Origin: Kordia sp. | GTDB lineage: Bacteria; Bacteroidota; Bacteroidia; Flavobacteriales; Flavobacteriaceae | Direction of reading: 5' to 3' | Assembly: GCF_022447245.1 (NCBI RefSeq) | Contig: NZ_JAKVBC010000008.1 | Span: forward strand, 95,021 to 159,020 | Length of the DNA stretch: 64,000 bases | Notes under the pieces: generated by a model | What the model was told of the DNA's origin: nothing | The model's database searches: none | Seen by the model: only the letters and a program-made list of their open reading frames with translations | Position numbers and translations under genes: made by a program | Shown here: positions 46,837-55,363 of the stretch, one piece after another | Numbering within the stretch: the stretch's first letter is position 1 | Layout of the letters: each line of letters opens with the position of its first letter

Positions 46837-46864
46837 AAACTTCACATATTCGTGGAGTTTTTTT
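46837..46864 (+). terminator. terminator after precursor peptide
   Basis: AAACTTCAC pairs with GTGGAGTTT (one G-U pair) around a 6-base loop, followed by a T-run, 60 bases after the peptide stop. Confidence 0.75.
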
Positions 46865-46977
46865 GTTTGTAATTTTCAAAATGCGTTCCCTAAGCCAAAC
46901 CATCACTTTACTCAATTCCAGTTTTTTAACATACTGTTGATACTTAGTTTCGTGAAGAACTTTTAAAACAATATGTG

Positions 46978-48900
46978 ATGAAAAAACTCTTAACACTATG
47001 TATATTCTTGATGGTAAGTCAAGTTTGGGCACAAAAAATAGAAGTCAGTGGAATCGTAACAGATGAATCAGGGTTACCATTACCTGGCGCTTCTGTACAA
47101 GTAAAAAATACCAAGAAATGTGTGACTACCGATTTTGATGGAAAGTATAAACTACAAACCAATGTAGGCGTAATTTTGGTGTTTTCTTATGTTGGATATG
47201 CCACGCAAGAAGTAGTGGTGAGCCAAAAAACGATGAATATTCAGATGAAGCAAGATGGTACACTAGATGAGGTTGTAGTTACTGCATATGGAGGGAAAAC
47301 AAATTCTGCCAAAGTAGCATCGGCAGTTTCAACTGTAAGGGTTGAAGAAGCACTTCGTGGTAGTGCAGCTGGAGTTCGTGTTAATACTGGTAGTGGACAA
47401 CCAAATCTAAGTAACAGAATAATTATAAGAGGACAGTCGTCCATACAAGGTGTTACCAATATGGGATATCATAATCCTCAATACCAAACTTCTAACGAAT
47501 CGTATAAAGAAATCAATGAAAATACCTTTAAAAGAGCTACGCTAACACCATTATCAACCTTTTCCATTGATGTGGATAAAGCCGCATATAGCAATATAAG
47601 ACGTATGATTAATATTGGCGCAACAATTCCTGCAGACGCTGTGAAAATTGAAGAAATGATCAATTATTTTGAATATGATTATAAACAACCAAAAGGGAGA
47701 CATCCATTAGCTATTCATACAGAAGTTGGCACAACACCTTGGAATAAAGATACAAAGTTGTTAAAAGTTGCTTTGAAAGGAAAAGAAATTCCATTACATA
47801 AAATTCCACCATCAAATTTTACATTTTTGATAGACGTTTCAGGATCTATGTCGTCACAAAATAAATTACCATTATTAAAATCAGCTTTCAAATTAATGGT
47901 TGATAAAATGAGAAAAGAAGATAAAGTTGCTATTGTAGTTTATGCAGGAGCTGCTGGAATGGTATTAGAACCAACTTCAGGAGATAATAAAGAGAAAATT
48001 ATTGCAGCTTTGGATAAATTAAATGCTGGCGGATCAACCGCTGGCGGTGCTGGAATTGAATTGGCGTACAAAATTGCAGCAGAAAACTTTATAAAAAAAG
48101 GAAACAATCGTGTGATTTTAGCAACCGATGGAGACTTTAATGTAGGACAAACGAGTAGAGATTCCATGAAGAAATTGATTGAAGCAAAACGTGAAACGGG
48201 TGTGTATTTATCAGTCTTAGGTTTTGGAATGGGAAATTACAAAGACGATCTTTTGGAGTTGTTGGCAGATAAAGGAAACGGAAATCACGCGTATATTGAT
48301 ACGATGCAAGAAGCACATAAAATCTTCGGAAAAGAATTTGGTGGAACTTTATATACCATTGCCAAGGATGTAAAATTGCAATTAGAGTTCAATCCGAATA
48401 CGGTGCAAGCGTATCGCTTAATTGGCTATGAAAATAGATTGTTGAATGATGAAGATTTTAAAGATGATACAAAAGATGCTGGTGAACTAGGCGCGGGACA
48501 TACCGTAACGGCTTTATATGAAATTATTCCTGTTGGTGTAAAAACAGAATATTTGAAAGATGTTGACGATTTAAAGTACACAAGCCAAGATATAGCGAAA
48601 AAATCATATTCAAGTGAATTGCTAACTGTAAAAATTCGCTACAAAAAGCCCAACAAAAAAAGAAGCATTCAGTTAAAAACAGTTGTTAAAAATAAAGTAG
48701 CTAAAAGAGCTTCAGATGATTTTAATTTTACGGCAGCAGTTGCGCTATTTGGAATGCAATTGAGAGATTCTGAATATCATAACAATTCAAAAGTAGAAGA
48801 TGTAGTAGCTTTAGCAGAATTAGGTAGAGGAGAAGATAAAAACGGATACAGAGCAGAATTTATCCGATTGGTTAAATCAACTCCAATGCCAACTAAGTAA
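46978..48900 (+). CDS. VWA/DUF3520 protein with SusC-like CarboxypepD_reg and plug-like N-terminus
   Basis: A 640-residue exported protein (signal VSQVWAQ). Residues about 20-90 are a CarboxypepD_reg/SusC-type domain (SGIVTDESGLPLPGASVQV, FSYVGYATQEVVV), followed by LDEVVVTAYGG and a fragment like a TonB-dependent receptor plug (EEALRGSAAGVRVNTGSGQP...IIIRGQSSIQG). From about 175 it is a YfbK-type von Willebrand A protein with an intact MIDAS (Asp 286, Ser 288, Ser 290 in FLIDVSGSMSS) and a DUF3520-like C-terminus. No beta-barrel follows. Start ATG 46978 is preferred over the GTG three bases before. Confidence 0.88.
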   Translation: MKKLLTLCIFLMVSQVWAQKIEVSGIVTDESGLPLPGASVQVKNTKKCVTTDFDGKYKLQTNVGVILVFSYVGYATQEVVVSQKTMNIQMKQDGTLDEVVVTAYGGKTNSAKVASAVSTVRVEEALRGSAAGVRVNTGSGQPNLSNRIIIRGQSSIQGVTNMGYHNPQYQTSNESYKEINENTFKRATLTPLSTFSIDVDKAAYSNIRRMINIGATIPADAVKIEEMINYFEYDYKQPKGRHPLAIHTEVGTTPWNKDTKLLKVALKGKEIPLHKIPPSNFTFLIDVSGSMSSQNKLPLLKSAFKLMVDKMRKEDKVAIVVYAGAAGMVLEPTSGDNKEKIIAALDKLNAGGSTAGGAGIELAYKIAAENFIKKGNNRVILATDGDFNVGQTSRDSMKKLIEAKRETGVYLSVLGFGMGNYKDDLLELLADKGNGNHAYIDTMQEAHKIFGKEFGGTLYTIAKDVKLQLEFNPNTVQAYRLIGYENRLLNDEDFKDDTKDAGELGAGHTVTALYEIIPVGVKTEYLKDVDDLKYTSQDIAKKSYSSELLTVKIRYKKPNKKRSIQLKTVVKNKVAKRASDDFNFTAAVALFGMQLRDSEYHNNSKVEDVVALAELGRGEDKNGYRAEFIRLVKSTPMPTK

Positions 48901-49582
48901 ATGCATGACTTTACTCATCAATATAGTATGTTTGCTCAATATAGCTTTAAAAATCAAAAGTACCGTAGTACTTTTAATATAGAATAAACGAAAGGTTGGT
49001 TGTTTAGTTGTTTTTGAAAAACCTAATACATATAATTTCATGGAAATCTTTGAAGTATATATCAAGAATTCACTAAAAAAATATCAGGGCAAAACTCAGA
49101 TATTATAAATCTCAATTATTGAGTAAAATTCTGATTTATTAGGTTTTTCTTTTTTGTTAAATTATTCATAAAAATTATGTAGAATGGCATAGAATTTGTG
49201 AATTTTATAAAAGCAAATCTTTGCTTTCAAACGAAATAAAGATAAGGTTATTTTAGGTTTTTTAGGGGGAAAAGGTCTGGTAATTAAGTTACTAGGCCTT
49301 TTTTTATTATTGTTGTTTTCTAAAGAACTTTTTTACAATCATGGAAGGTTTTTCATAAAAATCTGTGTTTTTTTCTAAATTTTAAGAAAAATAAAAATAA
49401 AATTTTCCAATTTAGAAGCACAAAAGTAAGATCTGAGGCGCTTAAAGACCAATTTAAAATAAAGCAATTAAAGGTCAATTACACACCACAAAAAGTGTGA
49501 TATCAAATAACAACTCCCAATACCAAGATATCTAGAGCAATAACGATCTAAAAGTCTAACGACCTAAAAGGAGGAGTGGTAT
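48901..49582. other. long intergenic region with orphan terminator
   Basis: About 680 bases with no supportable coding frame. The one clear signal is a terminator-like hairpin at 49269-49309, preceded by about 100 bases that no gene explains. It may mark a small RNA, or a 3' end far downstream of the VWA gene. Confidence 0.5.
49269..49309 (+). terminator. orphan hairpin terminator
   Basis: AAAAGGTCTGGTAA pairs with TTACTAGGCCTTTTT with two weak positions, followed by T7. No open frame ends just before it. Confidence 0.7.
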
Positions 49583-51211
49583 CTATACCTGAATCACTCC
49601 CAAATTAAAAGGCTTTTCAATAGGCGCTTGATTCGCTGCTTCAATTCCCATAGATATCCAAGTACGTGTATCTAGCGGATTAATGATAGCATCGGTCCAT
49701 AAACGAGCCGCAGCATAATATGGAGAAATCTGCTTGTCGTAACGCGACTTAATCTTATTGAATAATTCCGCTTCTTTCTCTTTAGTGATTTCTTCTCCTT
49801 GCTTCTTCAACGATGCCGTTTCAATCTGTAATAAAACCTTAGCGGCAGAATTTCCACTCATCACAGCCAATTCAGCACTTGGCCAGGCAGCAATTAATCG
49901 TGGATCATATGCTTTTCCACACATGGCATAATTTCCAGCTCCATACGAGTTTCCAATAACAATTGTAAACTTAGGAACCACACTATTACTCACAGCATTT
50001 ACCATTTTAGCACCATCTTTAATAATACCACCATGTTCTGATTTACTTCCTACCATAAATCCAGTCACATCTTGTAAAAATACCAACGGAATTTTCTTTT
50101 GATTACAATTTGCAATAAATCGTGTGGCTTTATCAGCAGAATCAGAATAAATAACACCACCAAACTGCATTTCTCCTTTCTTATTCTTTACCAATTTACG
50201 TTGATTGGCTACAATTCCAACTGCCCAACCATCAATACGAGCGTATGCAGTAATAATACTTTTTCCGTAGCCTTCCTTATATTCATCAAACTCAGAATTA
50301 TCTACCAAACGCTTTATGATTTCTTTCATATCATACTGTTCATGGCGTGCTTTTGGAAGAATTCCGAAAATATCATCTGGATTCTCTTTAGGTTTTGCAG
50401 CTTTCGCACGATTGTAACCTGTTGGCGTATAATCACCAATCTTGCTTACAATATTTTGAATAGTAGTGAGCGCATCTTTATCATCTTTCGACTTATAATC
50501 TGTTACACCCGAAATTTCGCAATGCGTAGTAGCGCCTCCCAAAGTCTCATTGTCAATACTTTCGCCAATTGCTGCTTTAACCAAATAACTTCCTGCCAAG
50601 AAAATACTTCCTGTTTTATCTACAATAAGTGCTTCATCACTCATAATAGGTAAATACGCGCCACCAGCTACACAACTTCCCATCACAGCAGCAATTTGGG
50701 TAATTCCCATACTACTCATCACAGCATTATTTCTAAAAATACGTCCAAAATGTTCTTTATCTGGGAAAATTTCATCTTGCATTGGTAAATACACACCAGC
50801 GCTATCAACCAAATAAATAATTGGCAATCTATTTTCTATAGAAATTTCTTGTGCGCGTAAATTCTTCTTCGCGGTAATAGGAAACCAAGCACCAGCTTTT
50901 ACAGTGGCATCATTAGCAACAACAATACATTGTTTTCCTTTCACGTATCCTATCTTAACGACAACGCCTCCAGAAGGGCAACCTCCATGTTCTTCATACA
51001 TTTCATCTCCAACAAAAGCACCAATCTCAATAGAAGGTTTTTTATCATCTAACAGAAAATCAATACGTTCACGAGCAGTCATTTTTCCTTTGCTGTGAAG
51101 TTTATCAATACGTTTCTGTCCGCCTCCTAAAGCTACTTTGGCTAATCGTTGACGTAATTCTGATGCTAAAAGTCTGTTGTGATCTTCGTTCTTGTTGAAG
51201 TTAATGTCCAT
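49583..51211 (-). CDS. acyl-CoA carboxylase, carboxyltransferase (beta) subunit
   Basis: Transfers carboxyl from biotin to an acyl-CoA; closest in form to methylcrotonyl-CoA carboxylase beta of leucine breakdown. The 542 residues (from ATG 51211, not the upstream TTG at 51247) show GGGQKRIDKLHSKGKMTARERI, EHGGCPSGGVVVKIGYV, IFRNNAVMSSMGITQIAAVMGSCVAGGAYLPIMSDE, IFLAGSYLVKAAIGE, IPLVFLQDVTGFMVGSKSEHGGIIKDGAKMV and NSYGAGNYAMCGKAYDPR. The biotin-carrying alpha subunit is not in the window, so the exact acyl-CoA is inferred only. Confidence 0.9.
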   Translation of the reverse strand: MDINFNKNEDHNRLLASELRQRLAKVALGGGQKRIDKLHSKGKMTARERIDFLLDDKKPSIEIGAFVGDEMYEEHGGCPSGGVVVKIGYVKGKQCIVVANDATVKAGAWFPITAKKNLRAQEISIENRLPIIYLVDSAGVYLPMQDEIFPDKEHFGRIFRNNAVMSSMGITQIAAVMGSCVAGGAYLPIMSDEALIVDKTGSIFLAGSYLVKAAIGESIDNETLGGATTHCEISGVTDYKSKDDKDALTTIQNIVSKIGDYTPTGYNRAKAAKPKENPDDIFGILPKARHEQYDMKEIIKRLVDNSEFDEYKEGYGKSIITAYARIDGWAVGIVANQRKLVKNKKGEMQFGGVIYSDSADKATRFIANCNQKKIPLVFLQDVTGFMVGSKSEHGGIIKDGAKMVNAVSNSVVPKFTIVIGNSYGAGNYAMCGKAYDPRLIAAWPSAELAVMSGNSAAKVLLQIETASLKKQGEEITKEKEAELFNKIKSRYDKQISPYYAAARLWTDAIINPLDTRTWISMGIEAANQAPIEKPFNLGVIQV

Positions 51212-51306
51212 GGTTGTATAATTTTCGTCCGTAAAAATACGAAACAATTATCGCTATTGAAAATGACAAGGTTTGAAAATTTTCTTAAAAACCTTTAAAT
51301 ATTTTA

Positions 51307-51332
51307 CAAGGAAATAGTTTCCTTGGAAAATA
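51307..51332. promoter_or_regulatory. MarR-type operator overlapping the -33 element
   Basis: CAAGGAAA-TAG-TTTCCTTG (51307-51325) overlaps TTTCC-TT-GGAAAATA (51318-51332). The second half has the same TTTCC-NN-GGAAAATA form as the perfect palindrome at 53293-53314. It covers TTGG at 51323, the likely -33 box, so binding would block the promoter of the operon that ends with the marR gene. Confidence 0.65.
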
Positions 51333-51345
51333 AAATTATTTTATG

Positions 51346-51353
51346 TAGATTTG
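51346..51353 (+). promoter_or_regulatory. -7 element of doxX-marR operon
   Basis: TAGATTTG matches TAnnTTTG. TTG at 51323-51325 lies 20 bases upstream, the right spacing for a -33/-7 pair. The ATG follows 24 bases later. Confidence 0.65.
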
Positions 51354-51377
51354 TAAAGAATTTAAAGACTAACAAAC

Positions 51378-51737
51378 ATGAAAACTCATAAAATAATTTA
51401 TTTTGTTGCAACAGGATTATTTACTGCATTAATGTTATTTTCGGTAGGAATGTATTTTTTTAAAAATGCAGATATTGTATTAGGATTTAAAAGTTTTGGA
51501 TATCCAACATATTTGATTTATCCATTAGCCATTGCTAAACTTTTAGGATTGATTACAATTTGGCAAACAAAATACAAAACCATTAAGGAATGGGCATATG
51601 CAGGTTTCTTCTTTAATGTAGTCCTAGCATTTTTTGCACACATTATGATTAATGATGGGGAACAAATGGGCGCAATCATAGGTTTAGTCCTTTTGCCATT
51701 ATCTTATTCTTTTGGAAAGAAAATTAGGCGTATTTAA
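51378..51737 (+). CDS. DoxX-like membrane protein
   Basis: A 119-residue protein with four membrane helices and the DoxX-like pattern FSVGMYFFKNADIVLGFKSFGYPTYLIYPLAIAKLLGLITIW. DoxX-like proteins are linked with quinone or thiol redox stress in several bacteria. It is the first gene of a four-gene operon with an FMN reductase, a CDGSH protein and MarR, and lies right after the operator. Confidence 0.85.
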   Translation: MKTHKIIYFVATGLFTALMLFSVGMYFFKNADIVLGFKSFGYPTYLIYPLAIAKLLGLITIWQTKYKTIKEWAYAGFFFNVVLAFFAHIMINDGEQMGAIIGLVLLPLSYSFGKKIRRI

Positions 51738-51764
51738 TTAAATTAACACAATAAAAAATAAAAC

Positions 51765-52304
51765 ATGGAAAAAATAGTAGCATTTGCAGGAAGCGACAGT
51801 AAAACATCGATTAATAAACAATTAGCAGCGTATGCAGCAAGTTTAGTTACAAATGCAGAAGTAAACGTATTAGACTTAAACGATTATGAATTGCCATTAT
51901 ATGGAATTGATAAAGAAATGGAAATTGGAATTCCAGAAAATGCACAAGCATTCTTAAAGGAGATTCAAGCTGCCGACGGAATTATTTTATCCTTAGCAGA
52001 GCACAATGGAGCGTATGCAACGGTGTTTAAAAACATATTTGATTGGATGTCGCGCATTGATGGAAAATTATGGGGGAATGTTCCAATGTTATTAATGGCA
52101 ACGTCTCCAGGCGGAAGAGGCGGACAAACCGTATTAGAGATAGCCAAAGGACGATTCCCGTATATGGGAGGAAATATTGTAGCTGATTTTTCATTGCCTT
52201 ACTTCAATGATAACTTTAAAGATGGAGCCATAGTGAATGAGGAATTGCTTGGAAACCTACAAATAGAAGTAGCGAAACTCAAAATGTCACTGAATGACGC
52301 TTAG
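51765..52304 (+). CDS. NADPH-dependent FMN reductase family protein
   Basis: A 179-residue flavodoxin-fold enzyme of the FMN_red family. It shows VAFAGSDSKTSINKQLAAYAAS (phosphate loop), EIQAADGIILSLAEHNGAYATVFKNIFDWMSR and MLLMATSPGGRGGQTVLEIAKG. Members reduce quinones, azo dyes, chromate or FMN with NADPH. The operon setting suggests quinone or electrophile detoxification. It starts 27 bases after the DoxX-like gene. Confidence 0.9.
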   Translation: MEKIVAFAGSDSKTSINKQLAAYAASLVTNAEVNVLDLNDYELPLYGIDKEMEIGIPENAQAFLKEIQAADGIILSLAEHNGAYATVFKNIFDWMSRIDGKLWGNVPMLLMATSPGGRGGQTVLEIAKGRFPYMGGNIVADFSLPYFNDNFKDGAIVNEELLGNLQIEVAKLKMSLNDA

Positions 52305-52353
52305 ATTTTCGTATCTTTAAAAGACATTTAAAAAATTAAAAAAACTAGCAATC

Positions 52354-52782
52354 ATGGCAGAAAAAGAAACCATCAAAGAATACAGTAATGAAGATATTAC
52401 GGTGGTTTGGAAACCTAAAACATGTACACATTCCAAAAATTGTTGGAAAGGATTATTGCAGGTCTTTAATCCGCAAAACAGACCTTGGGTGAACATGGAT
52501 GGCGCTAGTACAAACCGTATCAAAAAACAAATAGCAGCATGTCCTTCAGGTGCATTGTCGTATAGAAGTAACAAAGAAGATGATCAGGAAGAAGTGTATA
52601 TGGAAACAAAAGTGGAAGCCATGGAAAATGGACCGCTAATTGTATACGGAACGTTAAACATTACAAATTCTGACGGAACCAAAGAAAAGCGAAATAAAAC
52701 AACCGCTTTTTGCAGATGTGGTGCTTCCAACAATAAACCGTATTGTGATGGGGCGCATATTGAAGCAGGTTTTAAAGGATAA
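52354..52782 (+). CDS. fused divergent 4Fe-4S and CDGSH iron-sulfur protein
   Basis: A 142-residue two-domain protein. The first half has the Fer4_19-like pattern CTHSKNCWKGLLQVF and AACPSGALSY (Cys 24, 30 and 63). The second half has a CDGSH [2Fe-2S] site: Cys 120, Cys 122, Cys 131 and His 135 in FCRCGASNNKPYCDGAH, with the expected three-Cys one-His set. Such redox-active clusters suit a stress sensor or electron carrier. Third gene of the operon. Confidence 0.9.
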   Translation: MAEKETIKEYSNEDITVVWKPKTCTHSKNCWKGLLQVFNPQNRPWVNMDGASTNRIKKQIAACPSGALSYRSNKEDDQEEVYMETKVEAMENGPLIVYGTLNITNSDGTKEKRNKTTAFCRCGASNNKPYCDGAHIEAGFKG

Positions 52783-52803
52783 TTTTAAAAAAGAAAATCA
52801 CGC

Positions 52804-53244
52804 ATGGGAGACATTGCAAAAGACATACAATCAACATTTCCATCTGAAAGAGTGAAAGCGTTCATCAATATAAAGTATACCGCAAATTGGATTACAAGTT
52901 TAGAAAATGAATTTTTTAAACCTTTTGGAATCTCTCCACAACAATTCAATATATTACGGATATTAAGAGGAGCTGGAAAAGCAATTAAAGTGCAAGAAAT
53001 AAAAGATAGAATGATAGAAAGAGCACCTAATGCCACAAGATTGATGGATAAATTATGCAGCAAAAACCTCATAGAACGTATTCGCTGTCCCAAAGATAGG
53101 AGAGTAGTACATATTGCCATCACCGATGCCGGATTAAACTTATTGACAGAAATTGACAAAATAGGAGAAAAAAGAAGTATTCTCGACAAACTAACGGAAG
53201 GAGAAGCCAAACAATTGAGTGATCTTTTGGATAAAGTTCGTTAG
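52804..53244 (+). CDS. MarR-family transcriptional regulator
   Basis: A 146-residue winged-helix regulator: NILRILRGAGKAIKVQEIKDRMIERAPNATRLMDKLCSKNLIERIRCPKDRRVVHIAITDAGL, with the RRVV wing typical of MarR. Probably the repressor of its own operon and of the pirin gene downstream, based on the shared TTTCC-NN-GGAAAATA palindrome. It contains Cys residues near the DNA-binding domain (LCSKN and RCPKD) that might sense oxidants. It starts 21 bases after the CDGSH gene. Confidence 0.92.
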   Translation: MGDIAKDIQSTFPSERVKAFINIKYTANWITSLENEFFKPFGISPQQFNILRILRGAGKAIKVQEIKDRMIERAPNATRLMDKLCSKNLIERIRCPKDRRVVHIAITDAGLNLLTEIDKIGEKRSILDKLTEGEAKQLSDLLDKVR

Positions 53245-53256
53245 TAAATACCATAA

Positions 53257-53287
53257 AACAGGCTATAAAATGATAGCCTGTTTTTTA
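53257..53287 (+). terminator. terminator of marR operon
   Basis: AACAGGCTAT pairs perfectly with ATAGCCTGTT around a 6-base loop, followed by T6. Confidence 0.92.
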
Positions 53288-53292
53288 AATCA

Positions 53293-53314
53293 AATATTTT
53301 CCATGGAAAATATT
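53293..53314. promoter_or_regulatory. perfect 22-bp palindrome, candidate MarR operator at pirin gene
   Basis: AATATTTTCCA and TGGAAAATATT form a perfect palindrome at 53293-53314, six bases past the marR terminator and 33 bases before the pirin ATG at 53348. It shares TTTCC-NN-GGAAAATA with the operator before the doxX gene. Confidence 0.7.
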
Positions 53315-53347
53315 GCAAACACAATTAAAAAAGAAAGAGTAGAAATC

Positions 53348-54205
53348 ATGAAAACACTACGAAGCATAGCATACAAAGGAAAAAGTGACTATGTAAATAT
53401 GGGCGGAAACTTAATTCGCCAACCATTACCAACCCAAGAACTCGATCAAGTAGATCCGTTCTTACTGTTGCATCATTACAAATATGATGTCGGACCATAT
53501 AGTCCAGGCTTATCATTATCACCGCATCCACATCGCGGATTTGAACCAGTAACGTTTATCTTTCAAGGCGAGCAATTGCACCGCGATTCACTCGGAAACG
53601 AAGGTGTCTTAAAAGCTGGCGATGTACAATGGATGACTGCTGGAAGTGGCGTTATTCACGATGAAGGACCAAGTAAAGACTTTGTAGGTACGATGGAAGG
53701 AATTCAACTTTGGGTAAATCTTCCAAGTAAGTACAAAATGACAACTCCAAAATACCAAGATGTCAAATCAGAAAGTATGCCAGTTGTTCCTCTAACTAAT
53801 GGAAATGGAGGCATCAAAATAGTCGCAGGAGAACTTCATGGGCAAAAAGGAGCGACAAGTACGTTTACGGAAATTAATGCGTTTATTGTCAACTTGGAAG
53901 CAAATGACAAAACTACAATTTCGTTGCCAACACATCACGATGCGTTAGTATACTTAATAAAAGGAGAAACGCGTATAAACGATGATCAAACTTTAAAGTT
54001 AAATCAATTACAAATGCTTACGTTCCATAAAGATGGAGAAGCTATTGAACTAGAAGCAAATCAAAACAGTACTTTGTTGATCCTTTCGGGAGAACCAATT
54101 GAAGAAAAAGTAGCTTCTTGGGGACCGTATGTAATGAACACACAAACGGAAATCATGGAAGCCTTGCGTGACTATCAACAAGGAAAAATGGGACATCTTT
54201 ATTAG
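53348..54205 (+). CDS. pirin family protein
   Basis: A 285-residue bicupin. The metal motif LSPHPHRGFEPVTFI, the GDVQWMTAGSGVIHDEGPSKDF loop and GIQLWVNLP are those of pirins and quercetinase-like enzymes. The start MKTLRSIAYKGK is taken from the family; an earlier Met at 53303 lies within the operator palindrome. Pirins can oxidise flavonols or act as redox-linked regulators. It is under the likely control of the MarR protein just upstream. Confidence 0.9.
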   Translation: MKTLRSIAYKGKSDYVNMGGNLIRQPLPTQELDQVDPFLLLHHYKYDVGPYSPGLSLSPHPHRGFEPVTFIFQGEQLHRDSLGNEGVLKAGDVQWMTAGSGVIHDEGPSKDFVGTMEGIQLWVNLPSKYKMTTPKYQDVKSESMPVVPLTNGNGGIKIVAGELHGQKGATSTFTEINAFIVNLEANDKTTISLPTHHDALVYLIKGETRINDDQTLKLNQLQMLTFHKDGEAIELEANQNSTLLILSGEPIEEKVASWGPYVMNTQTEIMEALRDYQQGKMGHLY

Positions 54206-54300
54206 GAACTAGGTTTTTGGGTATTAGGTATTAGTATTTTTATTAAAAAGTAAATTCTAAAGTAAACTAATTGAAGAATAATCAATTTAGCAAAATTATT

Positions 54301-54389
54301 TGGGCGTAACTCCCGAAAAATCGCGAGTCGCGCTTTCGAGAGTCGCTCTCTGCGAGGAGCTCCAACAAATCTCTCTATCGCTTACGCCA
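54301..54389. repeat. GGCGTAA...TTACGCC bounded repeat element
   Basis: An 89-base GC-rich island in an AT-rich gap, bounded by the inverted ends TGGGCGTAA and TTACGCC and containing inner hairpin-prone segments (CGCGAGTCGCGC; CTCTGCGAGGAGCTCC). It resembles the dispersed REP-like elements seen in many Bacteroidota intergenic gaps. It accounts for most of the gap between the two pirin genes. Confidence 0.6.
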
Positions 54390-54507
54390 GTTCAAAGAAA
54401 TGAGATGCTAGTATGGAGTATGGAGAAGTTTCAAAGTACAATCTGAGGCATTCGAGAAAACAAACAAATCGATAAAAAAGCAAATCGACAAATAAACAGA
54501 AAAAATA

Positions 54508-55224
54508 ATGAAAACAATATATCACAAAGGAAACACAAGAGGAAAAGCAGATCATGGATGGCTGAAAAGTTATCACAGTTTCAGTTTTGCAAACTATTAC
54601 GATCCTGAACGTATGGGATTCGGACAATTACGTGTCTTAAATGACGATATTGTAAAACCAAAAATGGGCTTCGGAACACATCCGCATCAAAATATGGAAA
54701 TCATTTCTATTCCATTAAGTGGCGCATTGACTCATAAAGATAGTATGGACAACAAAAGAGCAATTACGGTTGGCGAAGTACAAGTCATGTCAGCAGGAAC
54801 TGGATTGCAACATTCAGAATTCAATGATAGTAAAACGGATGAGGTGAACTTCTTACAACTATGGATTCAACCAGAAGAAATTGGAGTAACACCGCGTTAT
54901 GAACAAAAACATTTTGATCTAGAAAAACGCGAAAATCAATTCCAAACAGTCGTAGCACCAAAAGACAAAATAGTCGATGAAGCACTTTGGATTCATCAAC
55001 AAGCATACATTTCCATAGGAAACTTTGATCCATCTCAAACAATTGACTTTAAACTAAATGATCATACACACGGAGTCTATGTATTCGTATTAGAAGGAAC
55101 AATCACTATTGGAGGAGAAACACTAACAACAAAAGATGCTTTAGGTATTTGGGACACAGAAAGTGTAGAAATAGAAGTGAAAGAAACTTCAAAAATTCTA
55201 GTGATAGAAGTCCCAATGAAGTAA
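54508..55224 (+). CDS. pirin / YhhW-like quercetinase
   Basis: A 238-residue bicupin of the YhhW group. It shows GWLKSYHSFSFANYYDPERMGFGQLRVLNDD, the metal motif FGTHPHQNMEIISIPLSGALTHKDS and the second motif VMSAGTGLQHSEFND, which supplies the last His/Glu ligands. It is a separate unit from the first pirin, with a repeat element between them. No MarR-type palindrome lies upstream. A strong terminator follows. Confidence 0.92.
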   Translation: MKTIYHKGNTRGKADHGWLKSYHSFSFANYYDPERMGFGQLRVLNDDIVKPKMGFGTHPHQNMEIISIPLSGALTHKDSMDNKRAITVGEVQVMSAGTGLQHSEFNDSKTDEVNFLQLWIQPEEIGVTPRYEQKHFDLEKRENQFQTVVAPKDKIVDEALWIHQQAYISIGNFDPSQTIDFKLNDHTHGVYVFVLEGTITIGGETLTTKDALGIWDTESVEIEVKETSKILVIEVPMK

Positions 55225-55248
55225 AAAATCACATAAAAGTTATAGTAA

Positions 55249-55290
55249 AAAAGACGATCTGTAAATAAAACTACAGATCGTCTTTTTTTT
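55249..55290 (+). terminator. terminator after YhhW-like gene
   Basis: AAAAGACGATCTGTA and TACAGATCGTCTTTT form a perfect 15-bp stem with an 8-base loop and T8. Confidence 0.95.
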
Positions 55291-55363
55291 CCCAAAGGTG
55301 TTAAAACACACATAACAGCTGGAGATTGCATTTTTATGCGTACCTTTTTACAAAACAACCACC

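Noticed and set aside
48877..49065. 62-residue minus-strand frame
   Set aside because: Composition and lack of any motif suggest chance in AT-rich DNA, and it overlaps the end of the VWA gene.
50099..50653. 184-residue plus-strand frame
   Set aside because: It is a shadow of the acyl-CoA carboxylase gene, with odd Cys/Ile/Asn-rich composition.
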